Shown here in pieces: positions 52,326-61,261 of a stretch of DNA of 64,000 nt (within the stretch, counting starts at the first letter, position 1; each line of letters opens with the position of its first letter). The DNA comes from Pseudomonas alloputida (GTDB lineage Bacteria > Pseudomonadota > Gammaproteobacteria > Pseudomonadales > Pseudomonadaceae), in NCBI RefSeq assembly GCF_021283545.2, contig NZ_CP128540.1, forward strand, positions 3,693,501-3,757,500. The letters are read 5' to 3'. Under the pieces are notes generated by a model, which saw nothing but the letters and a program-made list of their open reading frames with translations, did not search any database and had not been told where the DNA came from. A program made the translations under genes and the position numbers.

Positions 52326-54221
52326 ATGACAATAAGATCGCTACCCGCCCTTTCCCCGCTGGCCCTGAGCGTGCGCGTCCTGCTGATGGCCGGTAGCCTG
52401 GCCCTGGGCAATGTGGCAACAGCGGCCAGCACACCCGCTGCACCTGCCGGCAAGAACGTCACCTGGGAAGACATCGCCAATGACCACCTGACCACCCAGG
52501 ACGTGCTGCAGTACGGCATGGGCACCAATGCCCAGCGCTGGAGCCCGCTGGCCCAGGTCAATGACAAGAACGTGTTCAAGCTGACCCCGGCCTGGTCCTA
52601 CTCCTTCGGCGACGAGAAGCAGCGCGGCCAGGAATCCCAGGCCATCGTCAGCGATGGCGTGGTCTACGTCACCGGTTCGTACTCACGGGTATTCGCCCTC
52701 GATGCCAAGACCGGCAAACGCCTGTGGACCTACAACCACCGCCTGCCCGACAACATTCGTCCCTGCTGCGACGTGGTCAACCGCGGGGCGGCGATCTACG
52801 GCGACAAGATCTACTTTGGCACCCTCGATGCGCGTGTCATCGCCCTCGACAAGCGCACCGGCAAAGTGGTGTGGAACAAGAAGTTCGGCGACCACAGCGC
52901 CGGCTACACCATGACCGGTGCGCCAGTGCTGATCAAGGACAAGACCAGCGGCAAGGTGCTGCTGATCCACGGCAGCTCCGGCGATGAATTCGGCGTGGTC
53001 GGCCAGCTGTTCGCGCGCGACCCGGACACCGGTGAAGAAGTGTGGATGCGGCCCTTCGTGGAGGGCCACATGGGCCGCCTGAACGGCAAGGACAGCACCC
53101 CGACCGGTGACGTCAAGGCGCCGTCCTGGCCAGACGACCCTACCACCGAAACCGGCAAGGTCGAAGCCTGGAGCCACGGCGGCGGTGCCCCTTGGCAAAG
53201 CGCGAGCTTCGACCCCGAAACCAACACCATCATTGTCGGCGCTGGCAACCCCGGCCCTTGGAATACCTGGGCGCGCACGTCGAAGGACGGCAACCCGCAT
53301 GACTTCGACAGCCTGTACACCTCCGGCCAGGTCGGCGTCGACCCGAGCACCGGCGAGGTCAAGTGGTTCTACCAGCACACCCCCAACGATGCCTGGGACT
53401 TCTCCGGCAACAACGAGCTGGTGCTGTTCGACTACAAGGACAAGAACGGCAACGTGGTCAAGGCCACCGCCCACGCCGACCGCAACGGTTTCTTCTATGT
53501 GGTTGACCGCAACAACGGCAAGCTGCAAAACGCTTTCCCCTTCGTCGACAACATCACCTGGGCCAGCCATATCGACCTGAAGACCGGGCGCCCGGTGGAA
53601 AACCCCGGCCAACGCCCGGCCAAGCCGCTGCCGGGTGAAACCAAGGGCAAGCCGGTGGAAGTCTCGCCACCGTTCCTGGGCGGCAAGAACTGGAACCCCA
53701 TGGCCTACAGCCAGGACACCGGGCTGTTCTACATCCCCGGCAACCAGTGGAAAGAGGAATACTGGACCGAGGAAGTGAACTACAAGAAGGGCTCGGCTTA
53801 TCTGGGCATGGGCTTCCGTATCAAGCGCATGTACGACGACCACGTCGGCACGTTGCGCGCCATGGACCCGACCACCGGCAAGCTGGTGTGGGAACACAAG
53901 GAACACCTGCCGTTATGGGCCGGTGTGTTGGCGACCAAGGGCAACCTGGTGTTCACCGGCACGGGCGACGGCTTCTTCAAGGCCTTCGACGCCAAGACGG
54001 GCAAAGAGCTGTGGAAGTTCCAGACCGGCAGCGGCATCGTCTCGCCGCCCATCACCTGGGAGCAGGACGGCGAGCAGTACATCGGCGTGACCGTGGGCTA
54101 CGGCGGTGCAGTACCGCTGTGGGGCGGCGACATGGCCGAGCTGACCAAACCGGTGGCTCAGGGTGGTTCGTTCTGGGTGTTCAAGATCCCGAGCTGGGAC
54201 AACAAGACTGCACAACGTTGA
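52326..54221 (+). CDS. pedE: Calcium-type PQQ alcohol dehydrogenase PedE
   Basis: A 631-residue quinoprotein alcohol dehydrogenase (ExaA/QedH class), secreted. Cys147-Cys148 (RPCCDV) and metal ligands Glu221, Asn308 and Asp358 are present, but at the position of PedH Asp325 the residue is Ser360 (DAWDFSGNNE), so calcium rather than a lanthanide is expected. It oxidises ethanol, 2-phenylethanol and similar alcohols. It diverges from pedF. I chose ATG 52326 because the signal peptide starts there (LLMAGSLALGNVATAAS). Confidence 0.95.
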   Translation: MTIRSLPALSPLALSVRVLLMAGSLALGNVATAASTPAAPAGKNVTWEDIANDHLTTQDVLQYGMGTNAQRWSPLAQVNDKNVFKLTPAWSYSFGDEKQRGQESQAIVSDGVVYVTGSYSRVFALDAKTGKRLWTYNHRLPDNIRPCCDVVNRGAAIYGDKIYFGTLDARVIALDKRTGKVVWNKKFGDHSAGYTMTGAPVLIKDKTSGKVLLIHGSSGDEFGVVGQLFARDPDTGEEVWMRPFVEGHMGRLNGKDSTPTGDVKAPSWPDDPTTETGKVEAWSHGGGAPWQSASFDPETNTIIVGAGNPGPWNTWARTSKDGNPHDFDSLYTSGQVGVDPSTGEVKWFYQHTPNDAWDFSGNNELVLFDYKDKNGNVVKATAHADRNGFFYVVDRNNGKLQNAFPFVDNITWASHIDLKTGRPVENPGQRPAKPLPGETKGKPVEVSPPFLGGKNWNPMAYSQDTGLFYIPGNQWKEEYWTEEVNYKKGSAYLGMGFRIKRMYDDHVGTLRAMDPTTGKLVWEHKEHLPLWAGVLATKGNLVFTGTGDGFFKAFDAKTGKELWKFQTGSGIVSPPITWEQDGEQYIGVTVGYGGAVPLWGGDMAELTKPVAQGGSFWVFKIPSWDNKTAQR

Positions 54222-54287
54222 CCTGCAGCGGGGAGCGGCCTGCGCCCCTCCCCGTTTCTGCCCTTCTCCCGTCCAGAGGCTTTTGCC

Positions 54288-54947
54288 ATGAATTACCTGC
54301 CCTTGACCTTGCTGCTGGCGCTATCCCCTGCCCTGGCAGTGAACGCCGACGACGCCGGCACCGATACCCCCTTGACCATCAACGGCTGCGTGATTGCCGA
54401 AGCCAGCCAGTGCCCGGGGGCCAACCTGCGCGGCGCCAACCTGGCCAACCAGGACCTGCGCAAGATGAACCTGGCCGGTGCCGACCTGCGCGATGCCGAC
54501 CTGCGTCATGCCCAGCTGGACCTCGCAAATCTGGAAAAAGCCCGCCTGCAAGGAGCCAACCTGACCCGCGCCAGCCTGCAACAGAGCAATCTGCGCCTGG
54601 CTGACCTGAGCAACAGCAGGCTGGTGGCCATTCAAGGCTGGGGCTTGTTCGCCCAGGGCGCACAGTTTGAAAAGGCGGACCTGCGCGCAGCCTATCTGCA
54701 GTTCGCCAGGCTGTCCGGGGCAAAGCTGCAGCAGGCCAACTTGCAGGCGGCGGACCTGGAGATGGCCTGGTTGAGCAAGGCTGACCTGCAAGAGGCCAAC
54801 CTGGGGGATGCCAACCTGCAGGAGGCCAAGTTTGGCCAGAGCAACCTGGCACACGCCGATTTACGCGGGGCACGGCAGCATTACGGGAATTTTCAGGAGG
54901 CCAACATGGAGGGGTGCAAGGGGTGCCCTGAGACCTGGGACAAATGA
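54288..54947 (+). CDS. Secreted pentapeptide-repeat protein
   Basis: A 219-residue protein with signal peptide MNYLPLTLLLALSPALAVNA and many A(D/N)Lxx pentapeptide repeats (ANLRGANLANQDLRKMNLAG, ADLRDADLRHAQLDLANLEK), which fold as a right-handed beta-helix. Cys pairs are at the ends (INGCVIAEASQC; GCKGCPETW). It follows pedE by 66 bp and is likely co-transcribed. Similar proteins occur at other quinoprotein loci; the role is unknown. Confidence 0.85.
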   Translation: MNYLPLTLLLALSPALAVNADDAGTDTPLTINGCVIAEASQCPGANLRGANLANQDLRKMNLAGADLRDADLRHAQLDLANLEKARLQGANLTRASLQQSNLRLADLSNSRLVAIQGWGLFAQGAQFEKADLRAAYLQFARLSGAKLQQANLQAADLEMAWLSKADLQEANLGDANLQEAKFGQSNLAHADLRGARQHYGNFQEANMEGCKGCPETWDK

Positions 54948-54951
54948 GGGG

Positions 54952-55062
54952 CCTGTAGGCGCGGGTTTACCCGCGAAAGGGCCGGCCCTGCTGGCCAATT
55001 TCCACCCGCTATTCACCGTTGCCGCCGCCACCGTATTCGCGGGTAAACCCGCTCCTACGCCT
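54952..55062. repeat. Inverted REP pair between convergent genes
   Basis: REP elements at 54952-54984 (core GCGGGTTTACCCGCGAAAGG) and, inverted, at 55030-55062 (core TTCGCGGGTAAACCCGCTCC) flank a 45-bp spacer. They lie between the ends of the pentapeptide and pedR2 genes and probably end both transcripts. A further small hairpin GGCTGCG-A-CGCAGCC lies at 55116-55130. Confidence 0.8.
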
Positions 55063-55152
55063 GATTCGGGGGTGGACACATGTCGGGGGGTGGATACATT
55101 CCGTTGGGCGCGGTCGGCTGCGACGCAGCCCCAACAGGTGCAATGAAATACC

Positions 55153-55791
55153 TCACCCCGCCACCCGCACCACCCCCAGATCAATCCCCAGATGCACAAG
55201 CTCGGCGTGTGAGCTGACCTGCAACTTGCTCTTGAGCAAGGTCAGGTGGTTGGACACGGTCTTGGCACTGATACACAACTGCTCGGCAATCACCCGCGCC
55301 GGGGTTCCCTTGGCCAGCATCGTGAATATCTCCAGTTCGCGCTGGGTCATGCGCTGCAACCGGGGGTCACTGGTGCTTTGCTGTGACAGGCAAGCCAGCT
55401 GGGTGGCCAGGGGCTGCTCGATGTAGGCATGCCCGGCCAATACCCGCTGCACCGCCTCGATCAGCACCTCGGGCGCCGAGTTCTTGGTCAGGTAGCCCGA
55501 AGCCCCCGCATCCAACGCCTGGCGCACCAGCGGCAGCTCGTCGTGCATGCTGAAAAACAGCACCCGCAATTGCGGCAGGCGCTGGCGCAGGCGCCGGGTG
55601 GTTTCCAGGCCACTGATACCGGGCAGGCCAAAGTCCATGATCACCAGGTTGGGCACCTGCTCCTGTACCCTGACCAGCGCCTCTTCACCACTGGCGGCCT
55701 CACGCACCTGCACCAATGGCAGCACCGCCCGCAGCAAGCTGGCGTAGCCCTGGCGGACCACGGCGTGGTCATCGACCAACACGATATTCAT
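55153..55791 (-). CDS. pedR2: LuxR/NarL-type response regulator PedR2
   Basis: A 212-residue regulator. The receiver has the DDH pocket (MNIVLVDDHAVVRQG), Asp53 (LVIMDFGLPGIS) and LTKNSAPE; the HTH is TQRELEIFTMLAKGTPARV then QLCISAKTVSNHL. By position it is PedR2, which with PedS2 mediates the lanthanide-dependent switch between pedE and pedH in P. putida KT2440. The start overlaps the stop of pedS2 (TGATG), AGGAGG before ATG 55791. Confidence 0.9.
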   Translation of the reverse strand: MNIVLVDDHAVVRQGYASLLRAVLPLVQVREAASGEEALVRVQEQVPNLVIMDFGLPGISGLETTRRLRQRLPQLRVLFFSMHDELPLVRQALDAGASGYLTKNSAPEVLIEAVQRVLAGHAYIEQPLATQLACLSQQSTSDPRLQRMTQRELEIFTMLAKGTPARVIAEQLCISAKTVSNHLTLLKSKLQVSSHAELVHLGIDLGVVRVAG

Positions 55792-57065
55792 CACACCTCC
55801 TGGGGAATGTTAAGGGCCAGCGCCCAGCCGCCTCCAGGGCGGCTGAAAATGCGTAACTCCCCCCCAAGGCTGCGGGCGCGCTCGGCCATCGAGTGCAGGC
55901 CTACCCCTGGGCGCTGGGGCTGGTGGGCGCCGCAGCCATTGTCGCGAATGAACAGGCGCAAGCCCTTGGGACTGCGCTGCAGGCGCACCCGCACCTGGCT
56001 GGCACCGGCATGCCGGGCGACGTTGGTCAACGCCTCCTGCAGCAAGCGGTACAAATGCGTTCTGCTCGGCCCAGGCAGCGCCGGCAAGTGCTCGCCAACC
56101 CGCAGCCGGCATTCGATGCCCTGGCTGGCCTGCCACTGGCTCACCAACAGCCCGAAGGCCTCGGCCAGCGGCATGTAGTGCAGCGCCACCGGATACAAGT
56201 TGTGCACCAGCGCGCGAAAACCTTGCTGCAGGCGCTCGCAGTTGAGTTCAAGGGCCTGCACCGTCTGCGTCACCATTTCCGGCTGTTCGGCCACCATACG
56301 CAGCAGGCATAGCTGGGCACGCATGCCTGCCAGGTATTGCCCAAGATCATCGTGCAGGGTCTGCGCCAGCTGTGTACGCTCCTGCTCCTGCACTGCCAGC
56401 AGGGCCTGGGTCAGCTGGGCATTGTCGGCCTGAGCCTGCTCCAGGGTTGCAGCCATGCGGTTGAAGTGTTTGGCCAACTGGCGCGCTTCCGGCAGGCCGG
56501 CCTCGCGCAGGCGTGCCGTCAATTGCCCGCCTGAGACCTGGTGCAAGGCCCCCAGCAGCTCATCCAGCAGGCCCATGGCCCGCCGTACCGCCCAGCGGAT
56601 GGTCCACAAGCTCAGCAACAACGCCAGGCCACACACGCCAAGCAGTTGTTGCAGGGAGTCCCAGACTTCATCGATTTCATCCCGCGCATCCACGGCAATC
56701 AACACGCGGCGGCCATCACTCAAGTCCAGCAGCCGGCTGCTGTGGTAGCGCTCGCCGAACAACTGGCGGCCGAGCCAGGCATCGATACCGGCCTCTTGCG
56801 GCAGCCTTGGCACCTCACCCGCTGCCAGCCAGTGCACCCGCACATGGCGCAGGCTCTTGGTCAAGCCGGGCTGCAGGTTTGCCGGGTCACGTTCGGCGGT
56901 GTCGCCCAGGTATGCCACCACGGCTTCGGCGGACTGCAACTCACGCTCGACGTCGGCCACCGCCTGGTGCAACAGCACCCCGGCACAAGCCAGCGTCACC
57001 AAGGCGAAGCATAACGTGACCCAGAGGTTGACTCGCCACAGGGCCGACAAGTTGACAAGGCGCAC
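55791..57065 (-). CDS. pedS2: Sensor histidine kinase PedS2
   Basis: A 424-residue kinase of the NarX/HisKA_3 group. First membrane helix about 14-34, a periplasmic domain about 35-140, second helix about 141-160, HAMP, coiled-coil, and HisKA_3 with His238 (LAQTLHDDLGQYLAGM), then an ATPase domain (LQEALTNVARHA, DNGCGAHQ, GVGLHSMAERA). In KT2440 the homologous kinase senses lanthanides in the periplasm. It forms an operon with pedR2, and is divergent from the substrate-binding gene at 57216. Confidence 0.9.
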   Translation of the reverse strand: MRLVNLSALWRVNLWVTLCFALVTLACAGVLLHQAVADVERELQSAEAVVAYLGDTAERDPANLQPGLTKSLRHVRVHWLAAGEVPRLPQEAGIDAWLGRQLFGERYHSSRLLDLSDGRRVLIAVDARDEIDEVWDSLQQLLGVCGLALLLSLWTIRWAVRRAMGLLDELLGALHQVSGGQLTARLREAGLPEARQLAKHFNRMAATLEQAQADNAQLTQALLAVQEQERTQLAQTLHDDLGQYLAGMRAQLCLLRMVAEQPEMVTQTVQALELNCERLQQGFRALVHNLYPVALHYMPLAEAFGLLVSQWQASQGIECRLRVGEHLPALPGPSRTHLYRLLQEALTNVARHAGASQVRVRLQRSPKGLRLFIRDNGCGAHQPQRPGVGLHSMAERARSLGGELRIFSRPGGGWALALNIPQEV

Positions 57066-57123
57066 AAGCGGTTCTCCTCAGGCCGTTGTGGACCATCGTA
57101 AAACCACGGCCCCCGCACTGAAT

Positions 57124-57160
57124 TACTACCTTGGTACCGGCCGAGCGCTACTTTCTGCAT
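57124..57160 (+). promoter_or_regulatory. Possible ped-type site in pedS2/57216 divergent region
   Basis: TACTACCTTGGTACCGG (57124-57140) and CGCTACTTTCTGCAT (57146-57160) resemble the reverse complement of the box upstream of aldB and pedF (GCCCTACTACCAA and CCAAAGCAGCATTC), with spacing a few bases shorter. A related sequence, CTACTACTTTAGTACTGCA, is at 61168-61186. Confidence 0.35.
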
Positions 57161-57215
57161 ATTTCCCCCTCCCGGCGGGCTTCCTATGCTGGCGCCATCT
57201 GCCGTGGAGTGTGTT

Positions 57216-58409
57216 ATGCGCCAGCCTGCCCACCTTGCCTTGACCTGCCTGCTGGCCTTGGCCGCAACGCTGGCTACGCCCCTGGCGCCCGCCGCTCAGG
57301 GCCAGGCCGCAGCCCCGCTGCACATACGCATCGGCTACCTGGGCTATCGCCCCGCCGCTGGCCCGCTGCTGTCCAACATCATCCCCGAACCTGGCGATGC
57401 CGGGCTCCAAGGTGCCGAACTGGCCATTGTCGACAGCAATAGCACCGGGCGCTTTCTGAAGCAGCAGTTTCAGCTGACCAGCGCCAATGTCGACAGTCCC
57501 GAGGCCCTGCTGCAAGCCGCCAGGGCCCAGCATGATCAAGGCCTGCGCGTGTTCGTGGTGAATGCCCCGGCTGCCAGCCTGCGTGCGCTTTCTGCCGCCC
57601 TGCCCGACAGCTTGTTGTTCAACGCCGGCAGCCCCGACGACAGCCTGCGCAGCAGCCAGTGCCTGGGCAATGTCCTGCATAGCCTGCCGAGCCGGGCCAT
57701 GCTGGCCGACGCCTTGGCGCAGTTCCTGGTGCTGCGCAAATGGCAACGGGCATTGCTGGTGGTCGGCCAGACCCCGGACGATCAGGCGTACGCCGCTGCC
57801 CTGCGGCGGTCGGTGAAGCGCTTTGGCGTGCAACTGGTCGCGGAAAAAACCTGGACCTTCGACAACGACCAGCGCCGCAGCGCCCAGGCCGACATGCCGC
57901 TGTTCACCCAGACTGCCGAGTACGACGTGGTACTGGTGGCCGACGAACGCGGTGACTTCGGCGAGTACCTGCCCTACCAGACGTGGTATCCACGTCCGGT
58001 GGCCGGTACCCAGGGCCTGACCCCCACGGGCTGGCACAAGACGGTGGAAACCTTCGGGGCGGCGCAGTTGCAAAAACGCTTCGAGGCCCAGGCCGGGCGC
58101 TGGATGAATGACCGTGACTTCGCCGCCTGGATGGCTGTGCGCAGTGTCGCCAGTGCGGCCAGCAAGCTGCGCCTGGCCGAACCTCGCGCGCTGCAGCAAC
58201 TGCTGCTCAGCGAGCAATTGCCGCTGGACGGTTTCAAGGGGCGCAAGCTCAGTTACCGCCCGTGGAACGGCGAACTGCGCCAGCCGATCCCGTTGGTTCA
58301 GCCCCGCGCCCTGGTCAGCACCTCGCCGCAGGAGGGCTTCCTGCATCCCTTCAACGAAATGGACAGCCTGGGCTATGACAAGCCCGAAGTGACGTGTAGC
58401 TACCCCTGA
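57216..58409 (+). CDS. Quinoprotein-linked ABC-transporter substrate-binding protein
   Basis: A 397-residue periplasmic binding protein of the branched-chain (family 1) type, with signal peptide (LTCLLALAATLATPLAPAAQ). Typical blocks are IRIGYLGYRPAAGPLLSN and RALLVVGQTPDDQAYAAALR. Its homologues are found with quinoprotein alcohol oxidation genes. It is the first of four genes (binding protein, propeller, ATPase, permease). GGAG lies 8 bp before ATG 57216. How a binding protein relates to an exporter-type ABC system is unclear. Confidence 0.85.
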   Translation: MRQPAHLALTCLLALAATLATPLAPAAQGQAAAPLHIRIGYLGYRPAAGPLLSNIIPEPGDAGLQGAELAIVDSNSTGRFLKQQFQLTSANVDSPEALLQAARAQHDQGLRVFVVNAPAASLRALSAALPDSLLFNAGSPDDSLRSSQCLGNVLHSLPSRAMLADALAQFLVLRKWQRALLVVGQTPDDQAYAAALRRSVKRFGVQLVAEKTWTFDNDQRRSAQADMPLFTQTAEYDVVLVADERGDFGEYLPYQTWYPRPVAGTQGLTPTGWHKTVETFGAAQLQKRFEAQAGRWMNDRDFAAWMAVRSVASAASKLRLAEPRALQQLLLSEQLPLDGFKGRKLSYRPWNGELRQPIPLVQPRALVSTSPQEGFLHPFNEMDSLGYDKPEVTCSYP

Positions 58410-58439
58410 CCCGACAACCACAACAATAAGGAATCCGCC

Positions 58440-59429
58440 ATGCGCCGCCCCCTCTTCCACCGGGCCCTGCTTTACCCCAGCCTGCTGTCGGGCGCCCTGG
58501 CGCTGGCCAGCAGTCACACCATGGCTGCCACCGCCTGGGTCTCCAACGAGAAGGACAACAGCCTCAGCCTGATCGACCTGCAAACGCTGGAAGTCACCGA
58601 AACCCTGCCGGTGGGCCAGCGCCCGCGTGGCTTGCTGCTGTCACACGACAGCAAGCTGCTGTACATCTGCGCCAGCGATTCGGACCGGGTGCAGGTGATG
58701 GACGTGGCCACCCGCAAGATCATCAAGGAGTTGCCTTCCGGCAAGGACCCCGAGCAGTTCGCCCTGCACCCCAACGACCGCTGGCTGTATGTATCAAACG
58801 AGGACGATGCGCTGGTGACGGTGATCGACACCGTCACCGACAAGGTGCTCGGGCAGATCGAAGTCGGCATCGAACCCGAAGGCATGGCGGTCAGCCCCGA
58901 CGGCAAGTGGGCGGTCAACACCAGCGAAACCACCAACATGCTGCACTGGATCGACACCAGCACCCAGACCCTGGCCGACAGCACGCTGGTCGACCAGCGC
59001 CCGCGCTTCGTCGAGTTCAGCAAAGACGGTTCGCGCCTGTGGGCCTCGGCAGAAATCGGCGGCACGGTGACCATACTCGACGTGACCACGCGCCAGGTGC
59101 TGAAAACCCTGAACTTCCAGATCAAGGGTGTGCACCCGGACAAAGTCCAGCCAGTGGGCATCAAGCTCAGCGCCGATGGCAAGTACGCCTTCGTCGCCTT
59201 GGGCCCGGCCAACCACGTGGCAGTGATCGATGCCAAGACCTTTGATGTGCTCGACTACTTGCTGGTCGGGCGGCGGGTCTGGCAGCTGGCATTCACCCCG
59301 GATCAGAGCCAGTTGCTGGCCACCAACGGTGTCAGCGGTGACGTTTCGGTCATCGATGCGAAGCAGCTCAAAGTGCTCAAGTCGGTGAAGGTCGGGCGCT
59401 ACCCCTGGGGCGTGGTGGTGACACCATGA
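58440..59429 (+). CDS. Secreted YVTN-type beta-propeller protein
   Basis: A 329-residue protein with signal peptide (LALASSHTMA, then ATAWVSNEKDN) and seven to eight YVTN-like repeats, each built on strands like WLYVSNEDDALVTVIDTVTD and GKYAFVALGPANHVAVIDAK. It is the 'PQQ-dependent catabolism-associated' beta-propeller type. The role is unknown; it may bind a product or PQQ. Its stop overlaps the ATPase start by 4 bp, and the AAGGAA precedes the ATG. Confidence 0.88.
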   Translation: MRRPLFHRALLYPSLLSGALALASSHTMAATAWVSNEKDNSLSLIDLQTLEVTETLPVGQRPRGLLLSHDSKLLYICASDSDRVQVMDVATRKIIKELPSGKDPEQFALHPNDRWLYVSNEDDALVTVIDTVTDKVLGQIEVGIEPEGMAVSPDGKWAVNTSETTNMLHWIDTSTQTLADSTLVDQRPRFVEFSKDGSRLWASAEIGGTVTILDVTTRQVLKTLNFQIKGVHPDKVQPVGIKLSADGKYAFVALGPANHVAVIDAKTFDVLDYLLVGRRVWQLAFTPDQSQLLATNGVSGDVSVIDAKQLKVLKSVKVGRYPWGVVVTP

Positions 59430-60166
59430 ACGCCCTCGACGTCAGTGACGTGAGCTTTGCCTATGGCCAGCGCGAGGCACTCCGGCAGGTCGGTTTCAGC
59501 CTGGCACCCGGGCGCTTCGCCGCATTGCTGGGCCCCAATGGTGCCGGCAAGTCGACCTTGATCGCCCTGCTCACGCGCCTGTACGACCTGCAGCGTGGCG
59601 ACATCCGCGTGTGCGGCTGCTCGCTACGCAACGCTGCACGTCCGGCCTTGCGCCAGCTGGGTGTGGTGTTTCAGCAAAGCACCCTGGACCTGGACCTGAG
59701 CGTTGAACAGAACCTGCGCTACCACGCCGCCTTGCATGGCCTGTCGCGGCGTCAGAGCCACCTGCGGGTCGAGGCCGAACTGGCCCGCCAAGGCCTTGGC
59801 GAACGCCGGCGCGATCGTGTGCGTGAGCTGAACATCGGCCATCGGCGGCGGGTGGAAATTGCCCGCGCGCTGCTGCATGAACCGCGCCTGCTGCTACTGG
59901 ACGAAGCCAGCGTCGGCCTCGACCCGGCCAGCCGCCTGGCGCTTAACCAGCACCTGCGCCGGTTGTGCCGCGAGCAGCAGCTCAGTGTGTTGTGGGCCAC
60001 TCACCTGCTGGACGAAGTGCAGCCCAGCGATGACCTGTTGATTCTGCATCAGGGGCGCCTGGTGGCCAGTGGCACCGCCGATGCGCTGAGCCTTGAGCAC
60101 GGCGGTGACCTCGATCACGCCTTTGCCCGCCTGACCAACGCCCCCTCAGGAGCCAACGCCCGATGA
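59426..60166 (+). CDS. ABC transporter ATP-binding protein
   Basis: A 246-residue ABC ATPase of the exporter (ABC-2, multidrug-type) class. Walker A GPNGAGKST (36-44), Q-loop VVFQQST, Walker B RLLLLDEASVGLDP and the H-loop LWATHLLDE are intact. The signature motif LSGGQ is replaced by LNIGHRRRVEIARA, an unusual divergence. With the permease next to it (4-bp overlap) it should make an exporter linked to alcohol metabolism. pedC-type transport genes of P. putida U are similar in context. Confidence 0.88.
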   Translation: MNALDVSDVSFAYGQREALRQVGFSLAPGRFAALLGPNGAGKSTLIALLTRLYDLQRGDIRVCGCSLRNAARPALRQLGVVFQQSTLDLDLSVEQNLRYHAALHGLSRRQSHLRVEAELARQGLGERRRDRVRELNIGHRRRVEIARALLHEPRLLLLDEASVGLDPASRLALNQHLRRLCREQQLSVLWATHLLDEVQPSDDLLILHQGRLVASGTADALSLEHGGDLDHAFARLTNAPSGANAR

Positions 60167-60954
60167 ACGCTTACTGGCAATGTTTCAACGGCATCATGCT
60201 GCGCGAATGGCTGCGCTTCGTGCTGCAGCGTACACGCCTGCTCAGCGCGCTGGTGCGCCCGCTGCTGTGGTTGCTGGTGTTCGCTGCCGGGTTTCGCGCA
60301 GCGCTGGGCATTGCCATCATCGAGCCCTACGACACCTACATCCCCTACGAGGTGTACATCATCCCCGGCCTGGCCTGCATGATTCTGCTGTTCAACGGCA
60401 TGCAGGGCTCGCTGTCGATGGTCTACGACCGCGAGATGGGCAGCATGCGCGTGTTGCTGACCAGCCCGCTGCCACGCCCGTTCCTGCTGGGCAGCAAACT
60501 GCTGGCAACTTCATTGATTTCCCTGCTGCAAGTCTATGCCTTCCTCGCCATCGCCTGGTTATACGGGGTACAACCACCGGCAGCGGGCTTGCTGATGGCG
60601 CTGCCGGCATTGCTACTGGTGGCCTTCATGCTCAGTGCCCTGGGGCTATTGCTGTCGAACGCCATCCGCCAGCTGGAGAACTTCGCCGGGGTGATGAACT
60701 TCGTGATCTTCCCGCTGTTCTTCCTGTCGTCGGCGCTGTACCCGTTGTGGAAAATGCGCGAGGCCAGCCAGTGGTTGTACTGGCTGTGTGCTGTGAACCC
60801 GTTCACCCATGCCGTAGAGCTGGTGCGGTTTGCACTTTATGAGCGGTTGAACCTGCTGGCGCTGGCGGTGTGCCTGGGCTTGACCGCATTGTTCACCCTG
60901 CTGGCGATCCTCACCTTCAACCCCCAGCATGCAGCGCTGCGCAAGCCGCGCTGA
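60163..60954 (+). CDS. ABC-2 type permease
   Basis: A 263-residue inner-membrane protein with six helices of the ABC-2 family (LVRPLLWLLVFAAGFRAALG, PALLLVAFMLSALGLLLSNA, MNFVIFPLFFLSSALYPLWK). It has no ATPase motif. The ATG overlaps the ATPase stop by 4 bp. It is the last gene of the four-gene group; a REP pair follows. Confidence 0.88.
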   Translation: MNAYWQCFNGIMLREWLRFVLQRTRLLSALVRPLLWLLVFAAGFRAALGIAIIEPYDTYIPYEVYIIPGLACMILLFNGMQGSLSMVYDREMGSMRVLLTSPLPRPFLLGSKLLATSLISLLQVYAFLAIAWLYGVQPPAAGLLMALPALLLVAFMLSALGLLLSNAIRQLENFAGVMNFVIFPLFFLSSALYPLWKMREASQWLYWLCAVNPFTHAVELVRFALYERLNLLALAVCLGLTALFTLLAILTFNPQHAALRKPR

Positions 60955-60971
60955 AAACCTGGCGTGTAACC

Positions 60972-61091
60972 CGTGTGGGAGCGGCCTTGTGTCGCGATTG
61001 GGCCGCAAAGCGGCCCCAGCAATCTATGCATGATGCCGAGATCCTGGGGCCGCTGCGCGGCCCTTTCGCGACGCAAGGCCGCTCCCACAGG
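60972..61091. repeat. Long inverted REP pair
   Basis: GTGTGGGAGCGGCCTTGTG (60973-60991) faces CAAGGCCGCTCCCACAG (61074-61090) and the inner parts (GGGCCGCAAAGCGGCCCCAG; TGGGGCCGCTGCGCGGCCCT) also pair. The whole can fold into one long stem. It lies just after the permease gene and likely marks the end of that transcript. Confidence 0.8.
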
Positions 61092-61261
61092 GATCGCGCC
61101 AGCTTTCAGAAATTGAGCAAGACAGTTGCTCCCTAGGGCGTCTCCATGCCTTCAGGCGCCCGGCCATCTACTACTTTAGTACTGCATTTACTGTCTATCG
61201 TCGCATTCACAAAGCACCGCCACTGGCATGTAATGAGTCCATAACAAAAAGGAACCCCCCC

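Noticed and set aside
57126..58583. Minus-strand frame of about 485 codons
   Set aside because: It is the shadow of the binding-protein gene and part of the propeller gene; Gln/Gly/Val composition is typical of antisense.
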